This document shows positions 1 through 12,829 of a DNA stretch of 64,000 bases, piece by piece. Made by a program: the position numbers and the translations under genes. The DNA is from Lunularia cruciata (Eukaryota > Streptophyta > Marchantiopsida > Lunulariales > Lunulariaceae). Position 1 is the stretch's first letter. Each line of letters opens with the position of its first letter. Below the pieces are notes generated by a model. The model did not search any database. It was not told the origin of the DNA and worked only from the letters and a program-made list of their open reading frames with translations. Location of the stretch: positions 2,051,001 through 2,115,000 of the forward strand of contig OX419758.1 of assembly GCA_948567375.1 (NCBI GenBank), given 5' to 3'.

Positions 1-441
1 TGTCCTTCCCCTCGGCTTATTTCTTTGCTGCGGGCCCTCTGTACTATAGTCCGTTATAACACGATCCTGCTTTCCCTCCCACCTCCTGATCTTGTCGTCC
101 ACGCTCGACTCTAGGAAAGCTAGTTATTCTTCGCAGCAGACTCAGTCATCGATACACTGTGGTAACTTAACTCGGCAATGTTGGATCTCAGAAAACAAAT
201 TTCTCCTGCATAAGTCATCCATCGTATTCATGACTACGGCTATTGCACACAGACTCTCCTCTGCATGGTCTGTTGCCGCAGGCAGAGTTCCCCGAGAGCA
301 CGTGTCGGGTGGTGTGTCCCTTCATGTGTTCTGCTCTCGCCACGGAGCTACCATCCTCCTCCTCGAATGTGCTACGTGTCGGTACTTCTGCGATTGATCA
401 TTTTAAACTGTCGGAGCGGCTCACGAAACCCACCTCGTGAT
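1..441. other. No gene recognised
   Basis: Mixed-composition sequence downstream of the IDO-like gene. Short open frames exist on the plus strand but show no family motif and no convincing splice context. It may hold the 3' flank of the minus-strand gene or an unrelated exon. Confidence 0.4.
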
Positions 442-2142
442 TCAAGAGTGTGCGAGGACTAGGTTTTTGGATGTAGCATGAGCAAAGACATTATGGACAC
501 TCCGGAACCGAGCGAGTTCCAGCAAAACAATTATCGTAGGATTCCCCGAATTCAGAAATATTATCGATCACAAATTGACGAATGGCTGGACCAACTTCAA
601 ATCTCTTCAGCATAACCCTGTGAGAAGGAGCCATGTGGAGCCTCATAATCTGTAGAAAATGTAGTGATGGATTCAGATTGAAGCCATCAAGACGTATAAT
701 TTTGATGCATCTCGAATCTCTTGACGCGAGAAATCCCAGATTTCAACTCTCAAACTTACCTTGAGGTTGTGAGAGAGCCAGCAATCTTTGTGGACGATGC
801 CCAATCCAGCATCAAAGCACGGGATAATCGAGGACTGCGCACCTGTTTCTCCATAGTAATGCTTCATCTCGGTATCTACCCCTTCATACAGCATCCCATG
901 TGGTAGAGCAGGATTGTCTCTCCACCAGACAAACGCTCGGACTCTGTGGTAGTATATATACGGGTCGCATTTCTCGTCCATCCTACTGAGAGTTTGCTGC
1001 ATCCGTTTCAAGGTAGAAAGCCATGATTTCCAGATAGCCTTTTACCTGAACGGGGGAGGTGGCCCAGAAGAATCATTGCTCAATCCCATCAATTGAGAGT
1101 CTATATCAAAATTAGCTAATAACACCAAAAGATGTGAGGATACCGGATTTTGATTTCAAATTTTACAATTTACATATGTCTACAGGTACCTCTGTAGTTA
1201 GATTTTTGGATACTAAATCGCTGGGCCGAAGCAATGGCTAGTATCCCATCAACCGCCTTGGCTTCGATATCAACGTGAACCAAACGGAACCCCTCTTCGT
1301 CAACACCGCCACAGAAACTATGAAGGCAAACTGTGTTTTCCAGTTCAACAGGTTTGCTCGTGTCGATCCATCTCCAGTTTAGGGGATTATAAGTTGCGTA
1401 CACCAGCACGGTTACGTACACCAGGCGGAAGTTCACTTAACCGAGATTTGATTCGTCCAAGGTTCTGGCAAGTTCACTCCAGGGTTTTGAGAATTTGCTG
1501 GGTAGTCTGGAGGGAGGATTGGCTGCATCACTCCATATATATGCATGGCTTATGAACGAAAGCACAAGCATTGCTCGCCATATCTCTTCCCTGCAGTTAA
1601 ACCATCAGGACGTTTAACATTACTTGATGTTTTGCTCCACTGCTAATGCTTTTTAGGTGCAAAGGGTGAATTCATAAATGAACTACAAGACCTATTCCGT
1701 ACCAAAGATGTTCAATCCGCTGAGAGTAGATGCGGAGGGACACACGAAATGTAGTTGTAGTAAAAATATCTCCTGAAAAGACAGAGACTACTCTGAGTTG
1801 AGTAAAAACTTCAAATGCGATTTCGGGTACTAAAGCGCTCGTATCCCATCCTCATCTATTGTTTCACCTCAATTTCAACTGCAAGAACGAGTGAACTAAT
1901 TATCGGTTTTTTGTTTCGAGAAGGATTGTGGCATCGAATTCAGGAAGCTTTTCCTCCAAAAAATGCTGCAATTTCTCCCCCTGGAACGCGGCAAGCAAAC
2001 TTGGTAATTCTGACAAAGTATCCTCCCAACAGGAATAGTTTCCTGAAGAAAGTCTTTGTAGCGGGTCTTTCACACGGAGGAAGCCTCGTTCTAGAGCAGC
2101 AGCACACGGGAATTCGTCATATCCATCCGTCAAAGATTGCAT
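442..2142 (-). pseudogene. Indoleamine 2,3-dioxygenase-like gene, broken
   Basis: The IDO family are haem enzymes that open the indole ring of tryptophan to N-formylkynurenine. Four minus-strand coding blocks line up in family order. Block 1 (about 2142-1900) starts MQSLTDGYDEF and contains WEDTLSELPSLLAAF. Block 2 (1590 to about 1190, after a CAG acceptor) has LSFISHAYIWSD, then VYATYNPLNWRWID, then LVHVDIEAKAVDGILAIASAQ. Block 3 (1038-760) has CDPYIYYHRVR, NPALPHGMLYEGV and GETGAQSSIIPCFDAGLGI, and ends at a consensus CAAG|GTAAGT donor. Block 4 (649-491, after CTACAG) has MAPSHRVMLKRFEVGPAIRQFV in matching phase. Damage: an in-frame TAA near 1441 just before VYATY, and a one-base insertion near 515-525 that moves the haem-ligand region (RFRSVHN) into another frame ending about 442. 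The donor after block 1 and the junction of blocks 2 and 3 are not clean. Family assignment is strong; loss of function is inferred. Confidence 0.8.
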
Positions 2143-2367
2143 TGCACCAGGCACCTTAGTTGCAGGATTATGATTTGATTCGCAAATCTATAACCCACCA
2201 CTAATGCCTGATCAGGTTTCTGTCGTCTTTCAACTATCCCTAAGTAGCTCGACTGTTAAGATCATGTGGTGCCATACTTCAACTCTGCAGCATCTCTTTG
2301 TGGTATGTTTTGTGCTGAAATGTAGGGAGCCATCCTACTTCCTACCCTTCCTCCGAACTTCCATGGT

Positions 2368-2960
2368 GTTTTCCTCACTTGGTTAGTGGTTCTCTAGAGG
2401 TGAAATCATTGCACGTCAGTGTCCGCAACCAGTAACGGATGATATATAAATCATGGCAAAAGCCATCCTGAGTCTTCATAGTTTGTGGATAGAACAAATA
2501 ATCTTGCTATCAATTTATACCGTCTCATGCAGCAGGGCTTGATCTGTCCTACCAAGTCTCGTACTCTTCTGTTAAGTTTTCGTTAAGAGTTTCATGCATG
2601 GTGAAAGTTTTGCAGCTCATTTACTTCAAGCTGTTCCCTGATAAGCCTTTGCTCTCTGGTGTATATCGAATGCTCTGCTAAATCGTTAACGGATTGAAGG
2701 TAGTAGGGTGAATTCGTTCAAACAACGAAGACATTGTGTACAGACGGCAAAGCCTAGCACAGAGCGATCTCTGATATACTTCGACTCATTTCAATTAGCT
2801 GTCCTGATACTGGTTAGAGGACGGCTACTCAGTACTCTTCGTGTCTTGATAGGACATGAACCATGTGAGGTCCTATGAAGACACGGTTCATGTCCATAGA
2901 TCCACATTTTGTAGACTATCTACCGACAGTATCAGAATCAATGTAATCAATGTTTTGTAT
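2368..2960 (+). repeat. Duplicated non-coding block, left copy
   Basis: About 590 bp that aligns in the same orientation with 36063-36640. Long shared stretches include the run around TGTCCTACCAAGTCTC, the run around CTCTGGTGTATATCGAATG, and the end around TACCGACAGTATCAGAAT. There is no coding potential in common. In the right copy the block lies just upstream of the SERAC1-like gene, so it could be promoter or 5' flank duplicated with a gene, or a solo repeat. Confidence 0.75.
2852..2895. repeat. Short perfect-stem inverted repeat
   Basis: GGACATGAACC at 2852-2862 pairs with GGTTCATGTCC at 2885-2895 around a loop of about 22 bp. The homologous position in the right-hand block (about 36560) lacks it, so it arose after the duplication. 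Confidence 0.6.
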
Positions 2961-3483
2961 CATTGGCATATTCAGCTTAGTTGAAACAGTGGAACCATCC
3001 CCAGCAACAATTCCTACAGTTTTAGGGCGGCTTATCAATCTTTGTTTTCTGTTTAGAAATATTGTCTTCGAGATTCACGAGAGTTTTATCACCAACGTTC
3101 AAACTTTTATCAAACTTTTAGGGAAGAATATAGCTCTGTAACTTCGCTTAGTAGCTCAAGATGCAATAAATAATTAACATCTACTAGTACTGATATGAAT
3201 TGTAATTAGCAGAATGAATTGGCAACAAAAAGAAAAAAATGCATGGGCCTGCACAAGGTCTGCAATGAACTCTTACTTTCATGTGGATATGAATATCCGT
3301 GGCAAAATGTTGCGCACATCAACAATTGGTAGCAAAGAGGACCTTGCCCAGACTCGAATCTGGTGCATTTTCCGTTGCATATGCGTGCCGTCTAGGCAAT
3401 TCGCCCTTCTTTCCTTGTAATGAAACACCGCAAACCTCCGACCACTTCACCATTGCTTCTCTTTAGAACTACACGAGTCCAGG
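2961..3483. other. No gene recognised
   Basis: AT-rich intergenic sequence with only short open frames and no recognised domain. It bridges the duplicated block and the first tandem repeat. Confidence 0.4.
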
Positions 3484-3715
3484 TATGACACTTGAGTCCG
3501 CATACTAGTCCATTCCTCCAACCACTAGAGCGTATCTTTGATGTGGCTTTGGCAAGGATGCAAGCTCTTGGATAATAACTCAACCATGCATTAGGGTAGG
3601 TATGCTACTTGAGTCCGCATACTAGTCCATTCCTCAGCTACTAGAGCATGTTTTTGATGTGGCTTTGGCAAGGATGCAAGTTCTTGGATATTAACTCGAC
3701 CATGCATTAGGGTAG
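3484..3715 (+). repeat. 116-bp tandem duplication
   Basis: Two adjacent diverged copies (about 3484-3599 and 3600-3715), each running from GACACTTGAGTCCGCATAC or TGCTACTTGAGTCCGC to CATGCATTAGGGTAG. The unit is also present singly in the other R copies (about 5225-5330 and 34470-34580), so the duplication is local to this copy. Confidence 0.75.
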
Positions 3716-4440
3716 TTCCAACTCATTGGTAAATGAAAAATACAAGTTTCTTATATCAATATGAGTCAATTGAATAATTGCAAATTGTTCTGTATCAGCT
3801 AATTTCTCTACAATGACGAGGTTTTTGTCTAGGTTGGGTCCACCCATTTGCATTATTACTCACATGTGAATGTGATTCTACACTAGCTGCAACAATGGTC
3901 CATATGACACAACATCAATGCTACCCATGATGCCATCAAAGATAAAGTGCTTGTTATGGCACAAGAGAGTGGATACCTTGCTTGGAAGGAGCATTTGTAT
4001 GCTTTGCACACAACACATGCCAAGGTAGACTTGCATTTGGTTAGAGATAATCAGGTGACCATAGTGGATATTTGATTACACATCCTATGTGATGCAATTT
4101 TGGAGCTAGTGATTACTCATCCCCTTGGATAGTTGCCTAGCGTAGCAACATTATGCAAGGTCTTCAAATATCAAGGTATGAAGCAAGGTCACCTCTTTGT
4201 TCTTCCAACATTGGAGTTATATGGAGCGATGGACATGACATTCAACACATTTGTTAGGTAGTGCATGAGAGATTATCATATTAGATGTTAATGGGTACCC
4301 ATCTCACTCTCATACTTTGTAGGATATTTTAAACAACTTGTTTTCATTGCTCTACAAAGAGCGTTGGTTGGTGCAATCCATGAGAGAGCAATGGTCTAGT
4401 TTGATGGGGTCTTCTCATCCTTTGTATTTTTTATGCAATA
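3716..4440 (+). repeat. Interspersed repeat family R, copy 1
   Basis: Shares long stretches with 17571-18120 and 34640-35330, for example the TGCAACAATGGTCCA run, the GCACAAGAGAGTGGATACC run and the GTGATTACTCATCC run. The three copies are collinear and diverged. No reading frame is conserved between them, so the family's nature is unknown; it may be a non-autonomous element or decayed transposon sequence. Confidence 0.7.
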
Positions 4441-4534
4441 GCATTTCCTTCCATTGCATCATGTAGGCAAATTGGTCCTTTAACTTGTCAGAATACCATA
4501 ATAGTGTCAGGACACAATCTACTATGCAATTGAG

Positions 4535-4630
4535 ATTTTATTCAAAATCATAGCACAAAATGCATTGCACATTCATATAGTTTTGTATGTGAATGTGCAT
4601 TGTATTTGATGCTATGATTCTAAATAAAAA
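4535..4630. repeat. Foldback (MITE- or pre-miRNA-like hairpin)
   Basis: The left arm (4535-4579) is nearly complementary to the right arm (4585-4630) with a loop of about 6 nt; cores are CATAGCACAAAATGCATTG and its partner CAATGTATTTGATGCTATG read through the loop. Arms of about 45 nt with few mismatches could fold as an RNA hairpin. Such foldbacks in plants are usually MITE remnants and sometimes small-RNA precursors. Confidence 0.6.
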
Positions 4631-4959
4631 TGGATGTCACAATCAACCAAGATTTTAAAATTGTGACTTGCTTTTTTTTATGAAGTTTACATTGTGTGGT
4701 TTTTAAGAAGCCAAAGAGATCTTGGTTCTTCTGTTAGTTTACACATGGTAGTCAAGTTTTGTTAAGAATTAGTTTACATAAGGAAACTAGAAGATAGCCA
4801 TATGTTGTGGTCATACCTAAAAATCATCTTTTCTCTCAAAGATTTACTAGGTTCTCAATACACACCTTCAAGTATTGATATTTCCTACTTGGTTTTCATT
4901 GTACCATGTCCTTGATTGTGAGAGGAATAAATTTCAAATACCAAATAAGATCATTTTTG
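4631..4959. other. No gene recognised
   Basis: AT-rich sequence between the foldback and repeat R copy 2. No motif or open frame of note. Confidence 0.4.
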
Positions 4960-5399
4960 GGTAGTTGTGCTCTCTTGGCACCCCTACTCTCCTCTTGTTT
5001 TGTGGTTGTTGATAGTCCAATTTTGGAGACATATGTGACCAAGGTGGAAGAGGGATCCTTTTCTCTTCAGATATTACTATGACATACAAGAGATGGTCTA
5101 TCTATCCTTACATGTATGGGAGGACCTTCTATCCTTTGCTTCACCACTATTAGATTGGATCATAGGTTTGTAGTCTTCCTTGATGGAGCAATAATGTCAA
5201 CATATGCTACATTCTCTTTTAGTTGACTAATCCATTCCTCACGCTACTAGAGCACATCTTTGCTCTTGCTTTGGCAAGTGTGCAAGCTCTTGGATCCTAG
5301 CTTGATTATGCATTAGGACATTCTAGCTCACACCAACTACCTTCTCTACAAGGAGGATGTTCTACCTAGGTTTGGTCCACCTATTTGCATCTTCATTAT
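4960..5399 (+). repeat. Repeat family R, copy 2, left part
   Basis: Aligns with 34200-34650 (for example the TGTGGTTGTTGATAG run and the CTACTAGAGCACATCTT run). It is cut at 5399 by element A and resumes at 17571, so element A inserted into a pre-existing R copy. Confidence 0.75.
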
Positions 5400-5824
5400 T
5401 GTAACAATATGGAGTTAGCGACGAAGTTAGTAGAGCTAATGAAGTAACAAATAAGACAAATTAGCCTAGAATATTTTGGAAGTATCTAGGAAGCTTCTTG
5501 GGAAGCTTGCCAACTAGCTTAGCTTGCACCTCAAGTAAGTAGCTTCTAGAATGAAGTTTTTAGAAGCTTCTAACTAACTTAGCTTGCACACCAAGTGGGC
5601 GGCTTCTAGAAGGAAGCTTCTTGAGAAGCTTCCTGGTTAACTTGGCTTGCACTCTAAGAAAATGGCTCGAGGAAACTTCTTGAGAAGCTTCTCAAGGGCC
5701 TTGTATGCTACCTATAAATACCAAAGCTGAAGCTCATGCTAGGCATTTGGAGTTTTCTCTCATTCAAGTGTCCTAATGTGAGTTTCTATTCTCCTATTTC
5801 TCTCCCCAGTCTTGATCTTTTACA
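5400..5824 (+). repeat. 5' LTR of element A
   Basis: 425 bp beginning TGTAACAATATGG and ending TTTTACA. It is rich in copies of AGCTTCTTGAGAAGCTTC-like palindromic motifs. Related sequences occur at 17157-17570, 19641-19991 (minus) and 54526-55076. It differs from its 3' partner at many positions, so this is an old insertion. Confidence 0.9.
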
Positions 5825-5825
5825 T

Positions 5826-5837
5826 TGGTATCAGAGC
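5826..5837 (+). other. Primer binding site, tRNA-iMet type
   Basis: TGGTATCAGAGC lies one base after the 5' LTR end. This is the standard plant PBS complementary to the 3' end of initiator tRNA-Met and marks the start of minus-strand cDNA synthesis. Confidence 0.9.
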
Positions 5838-5849
5838 TTGAATGGGATG

Positions 5850-7020
5850 GATGGAGTTTATGGACCACCAAATCCACTTCCGCCAAACCATTAGGATTTT
5901 CATGTCCAAATATTACCCAAGCATCATTTCACACAATTCATCACCTCATGCTTTGGGTAGGATTTTCTACATATGATCATCTTGTTTGAGGAACCCTTGA
6001 TACTTTTGGTTGTAACTTATGGAGAATGGTGGACGTGTTGCATCTATTTGTTAATCAATTAGATAAATTGGGGGTAATGGGATAAAGTAGTAGCTATGGC
6101 GGCAATATCTGACGTTATCCTTGCGATGTAACAACAAATCGAAACACCTTACTTGATTGTTGGATGAATGAGACCAACAATGACGAGAATATATAGAGAG
6201 AGTGCCAGTTTGAGATGGAGAAGATTGCATTCATTTCCAAAACCCAAGGTGTTTGAAGGCAAGAATCTTCCGAGCACAGTGGAGAATTTTGTGTTTGATT
6301 GCAAACGTTACTTTGAAGCCACTAATCTTCAAGATGAATGGAAATAGATTCTCTTGGCTTCTAGCCAATTAGATGGTGTTGCAAAACTTTGGTGGCGATT
6401 CCAAGTGGAGTGAGCTGAATGACAAATTCTTGCACCAATTTTGGCATGGGTAGAATTCAAGGATGCAATACTCGGTCAATTTCAAACTATAGATGCCACC
6501 CAAGCTGCACAAGATAAATTGGTAGAGTTGAAGCAATTTGGCTTAGTAAGGAACTATATCACACAATTTTAGAACATCATCATGCAAATTCCAAATATAC
6601 AAGAAGGTGAAGTTTTGGATCAATTTGTGCAAGGATTGAAATCATGAACTAAATTCAAGGTGACCATGTGGGAACCACAAAACATAGAAGAAGTCAGAAA
6701 TTGGTTGAGCGCTTTGATTCCTTTGTTGCAACAACTTGGTCTCCACCTCAATCTACACAAAGCCTACCAATACATTACGCACGGGTGGAAGAACCAGCAC
6801 CAATGGAGATTGATGCTATCCAACGGAGACCACTTAGTACAGTGAATAGAGAAAGATTGTGACAAAATGGAGGTTGCTTTCATTGTCACCAAGTTGGACA
6901 TTGCATTACTGAATGTACACTTAAGAATGGGCGACCTCGACAAGTTGCCTAGATGGAGTTTGTAGAATAGAATGATCAGGGAAATGAGGAATCCCAATAG
7001 GAGATTTTGAGCCACCTATT
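5850..7020 (+). pseudogene. gag of element A, degenerate
   Basis: Gag-like coding sequence in broken frames. The retrotransposon Gag region is recognisable around 6230-6660. A CCHC zinc knuckle (C-x2-C-x4-H-x4-C, starting CFHCHQVGHC) lies at 6875-6916, and a stop precedes it in the same frame. Gag would package the RNA into virus-like particles; this copy cannot make an intact protein. Confidence 0.75.
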
Positions 7021-7026
7021 GGGAGC

Positions 7027-7300
7027 TTGATTAGTTCCAATGGGATTGAATGCTCAACCTATGCAAGTTTGCTTCACTTGCAAGGTATGATATCTAATCG
7101 AGGTTATAGGATTTTGGTTGATTTTGGAAGTTTAGAGAATTGCATGCCTATGCAAGTAGGAAAGGAATTGGGTATTCCTATCAAGCCAATGACTGGAAGT
7201 AGATTGATGATGGCGGGTGGTAGAAAGGGTCTGCATTCCATACCTCACATCCTATTACTTTTAAGATTGGGAAAGAGTATTTGGAGTGTATGAGGTTTGT
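7027..7300 (+). pseudogene. Aspartic protease region of element A
   Basis: The open frame contains ILVDFGSLENCMPMQVG, matching the retropepsin DSG/DTG site with the middle residue changed to Phe, followed by a LMMAGGRKG-like segment. It lies between the gag knuckle and the RT as expected for gypsy Pol, and is fragmentary. Confidence 0.7.
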
Positions 7301-7460
7301 AGTGGCACCTCTACACTATGATGTCATTCTAGGACTACCTTAGCTTGAACATCATAAGGTTCAATTTGATTGGACCCGACGACAAATTCAAATACAACAC
7401 CAAGGTAGGAATTTCCAATTAGGTTGTCTAGCACCTCTAAGTAAGACACCTAAGTATAGT

Positions 7461-7700
7461 CAGTCCCAAGATGGGAAGTTTGTCAAGGAGGTAGCCATAG
7501 AGCATGCTTTGAAGAGAGAGGAGCCCCAAGGTGGAAATTTTACAAAGAAGGCAACCATGGAGAAAGCTTTGAAGAGAGAGGAGCCCCAAGGTGGAAATTT
7601 TACAAAGAAGGCAACCATGGAGAAAGCTTTGAAGAGAGATGAGTCCATAGATGGGAAGTTTGTTAGTGAAGTAGCCATAGAGCAAGCTTTGGAGGAAGAT
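7461..7700 (+). repeat. Four tandem 60-bp units coding a 20-aa repeat
   Basis: Units 7461-7520, 7521-7580, 7581-7640 and 7641-7700. The middle two are essentially identical and the outer two diverged. The period is a multiple of three, so the frame is kept, giving repeats of the type EEPQGGNFTKKATMEKALKR. They lie in the linker between protease and RT. Confidence 0.9.
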
Positions 7701-7852
7701 AAGTCTGTTTTTGCGGTGTGGATCAAGCCAATTGCACAAGGACAATCTGAGGAGAGCCAAGAGCCTCATCAAGTAATGGTTGATCAGATGGTTCAAGAGT
7801 TTGCGGATGTGTTTCTAGATGATCTGCCAAAGGGATTACCTCCAATTGTGGT

Positions 7853-8755
7853 ATGCCCTTCAAGATTGAGTTATTGCCAGGGAGTACTTTAGTGAGTAGA
7901 CCAATCTATCGGCTCTCACCAAAGGAGTTGGAGGAGTTGCAAACAACACTTATGGAGTTGTTGGAGAAGGACTTCATACAACATAATACCTCTCCTTGGG
8001 GAGCACCGGTACTATTTGTTCCAAAGAAGGATAGAGGACTTTGGTTCTGTATTGATTATCATGGGCTCAATAAGCAAACAATGAAGAATGCATATCCCTT
8101 GCCTCAGATTGATGACTTGCTTGATCAATTGAGTGGAACACAATACTTTTCCAAGTTGGATCTTTGTAGCGGCTATTGGCAAATCTCCATTGATAGGGAG
8201 GATGTGAAAAAGATGGTCTTTTGCACAAGGTATGGGCATTTTGAGTGGAGAGTTCTACCTTTCGGGCTCACTAATGCTCCAATAGTCTTCATGGATCAGA
8301 TGCATCGGGTGTTGGATGGACTATTGGACCGATACATGGTGGTGTTCTTGGATGATATCTTGATCTATAGCAAGACAAAGGCAAAACATGTGAAACGCAT
8401 GTGAGAAGTCCTAAGACGACTACGACAATGGAAATTTTACTACAAGAAGTCAAAGTGTACTTTTTGGCAAAAGGAAGTTACCTTCTTGGAGCACAAGATC
8501 TCATCAAGGGGGATCAAGATGGAAGATGAGAAAATCAAGGCCATTATTGATTGGCCTACCCCAAAAGATACTACAAAGGTACGAGCATTTAATGGATTGG
8601 CCAATTTTTACCGATGGTTCATCCATTATTATGCTCATGTAGCTGCACCATTGACTGACCTCTTGGGGAAGGACTCAAGCTTCCAGTGGACTACCAAGCA
8701 CAAAGAAGCGTTCTAGAAGTTGAAACATATGGTGTCTTCAAGGCCCATTCTTCAA
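7853..8755 (+). pseudogene. Reverse transcriptase and start of RNase H of element A
   Basis: Chromovirus-type RT: SPWGAPVLFVPKKDRG, NAYPLPQIDDLLDQL, FSKLDLCSGYWQI and the catalytic VVFLDDILIYS (Asp-Asp codons at 8351-8356). A TGA at 8402 interrupts it. The same frame resumes with the connection domain (IDWPTPKDTTKVRAF, GLANFYRWFIHYYAHVAAPL), has another stop near 8714, and ends after SSRPIL where the nested insertion begins. The missing RNase H continues at about 15270. Confidence 0.9.
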
Positions 8756-9689
8756 TCATTGTCATGGGGAATGTTTGGTCTTGAGGGTGCGTTGGGCACA
8801 TGGCTGCTTGTGCTTAGTAGTCCCTATTGTCTTCTTTTAGAATCTTTCCATTGTTCCGGGGTGGTCGGTCTCGAGGTTGCACTGGCGCCTGGCTGCTTGT
8901 GACTAAATGGCTCTATTTATCACTGGCTCACACCTTGTTATTCAAGGACCTATTTTTGCACTCCTATCTGGTCAATAGTCCTCTTGTTATGGTTCTCAAG
9001 TTGGTCTTGCCCAGAATTATTGTTTGTCCAGGTTCACTAGCTAATATTTGAGCTAGTTAGAGATGGGTTTATATTTAATGGGGCAACAATGAATTTTTGT
9101 CTAACAAGTCATAACCCATAAGCCAATTTCAGATCAGCGCGACTAGATAGTGGGAAGGATCTCCCTATGTAGCATGACTGGGAGCTCTTAGAATAGAGTC
9201 CTCCCTTACACTTTCATAGGTTGATATGTACACATTTAATCATAAAGAACCACAAATACATCACATCACCAGCCTTGCAATTTATAACATTGGAGAGAAA
9301 TACCCAACTCCAGACCAAACAAGGATCACCTAAGTTCCAACTGTCCAAGCAAAACAGAAAGACAGAATCAACCAAGACCCATTCCCTATCTCTTACAATC
9401 CATTGCCTTCCTGTCTTGTTGCAGCTGTCTCATGAGCCACCTTAGGTCCTCCCTCTGTCCGGTCTCTCCTTCGGGAGTTCTCCTCTATCCTGCCTCTCCT
9501 TCAAGAGTTCTCCTCTGCCAACACTCTCCACAATCAAATCTAGCATAAACTTGAAATTTCATTTCCTGTCAAAGGACAAGTTCCTCCTCTCGAACTCATT
9601 CTACAACCTCTAAAGGACCAAGCCAATCTAATTTGAATTTTCTTCCTCTCTTCTCATAGTGTCGTCGGGAAAATGATTCATGGAGAGTT

Positions 9690-12250
<2,561 letters not shown>

Positions 12251-12829
12251 GAATAGGACATAGATGTTTCCTATTCTGTATATAATTGATTAGACAATGT
12301 GCTTGATGCAAAACTATTTAGTCTTAGTTTTGATCATCCTAAAGAATTTATGAATTTTAGAGAACTTGGTGTACTGATGGAAGTGGCATTCCTTGTGAAT
12401 GAACGTGTATGTAAAAGATAAGAAAATAGTGATAAGAAAAGAATGAAACTTAGGCGCTCAGTCTGGTCCACGGAAATGAGTCAGGGTTTGGACAAAATCC
12501 CGGGGTCAAATTGGTTGCATGATTTGTGGACTAGTCCATGAATCCCACCAAGTTTGTGCTTTGGGCTAGGCTTGACTCACACCAAAAAATGATAGACTAA
12601 GAAAAAGGTCTGGAATTACAGATCAGGAATAGTAGCTAGAGAACAAGCAAGAAAAATTAACCTAAGCCTATGCAAGTATTCATTGACAAGGATCAACACC
12701 CAGAATAGCAATAGAAAACCTCCTGAGAAAAGTTGTTGTCATAAAGCCAGAGAACATAACCAGTGCCAGACTACGGATTAACTGCCGAGTCTATGACAAA
12801 CAAGACAGCCTAAGCACATGCAGCCAGGT

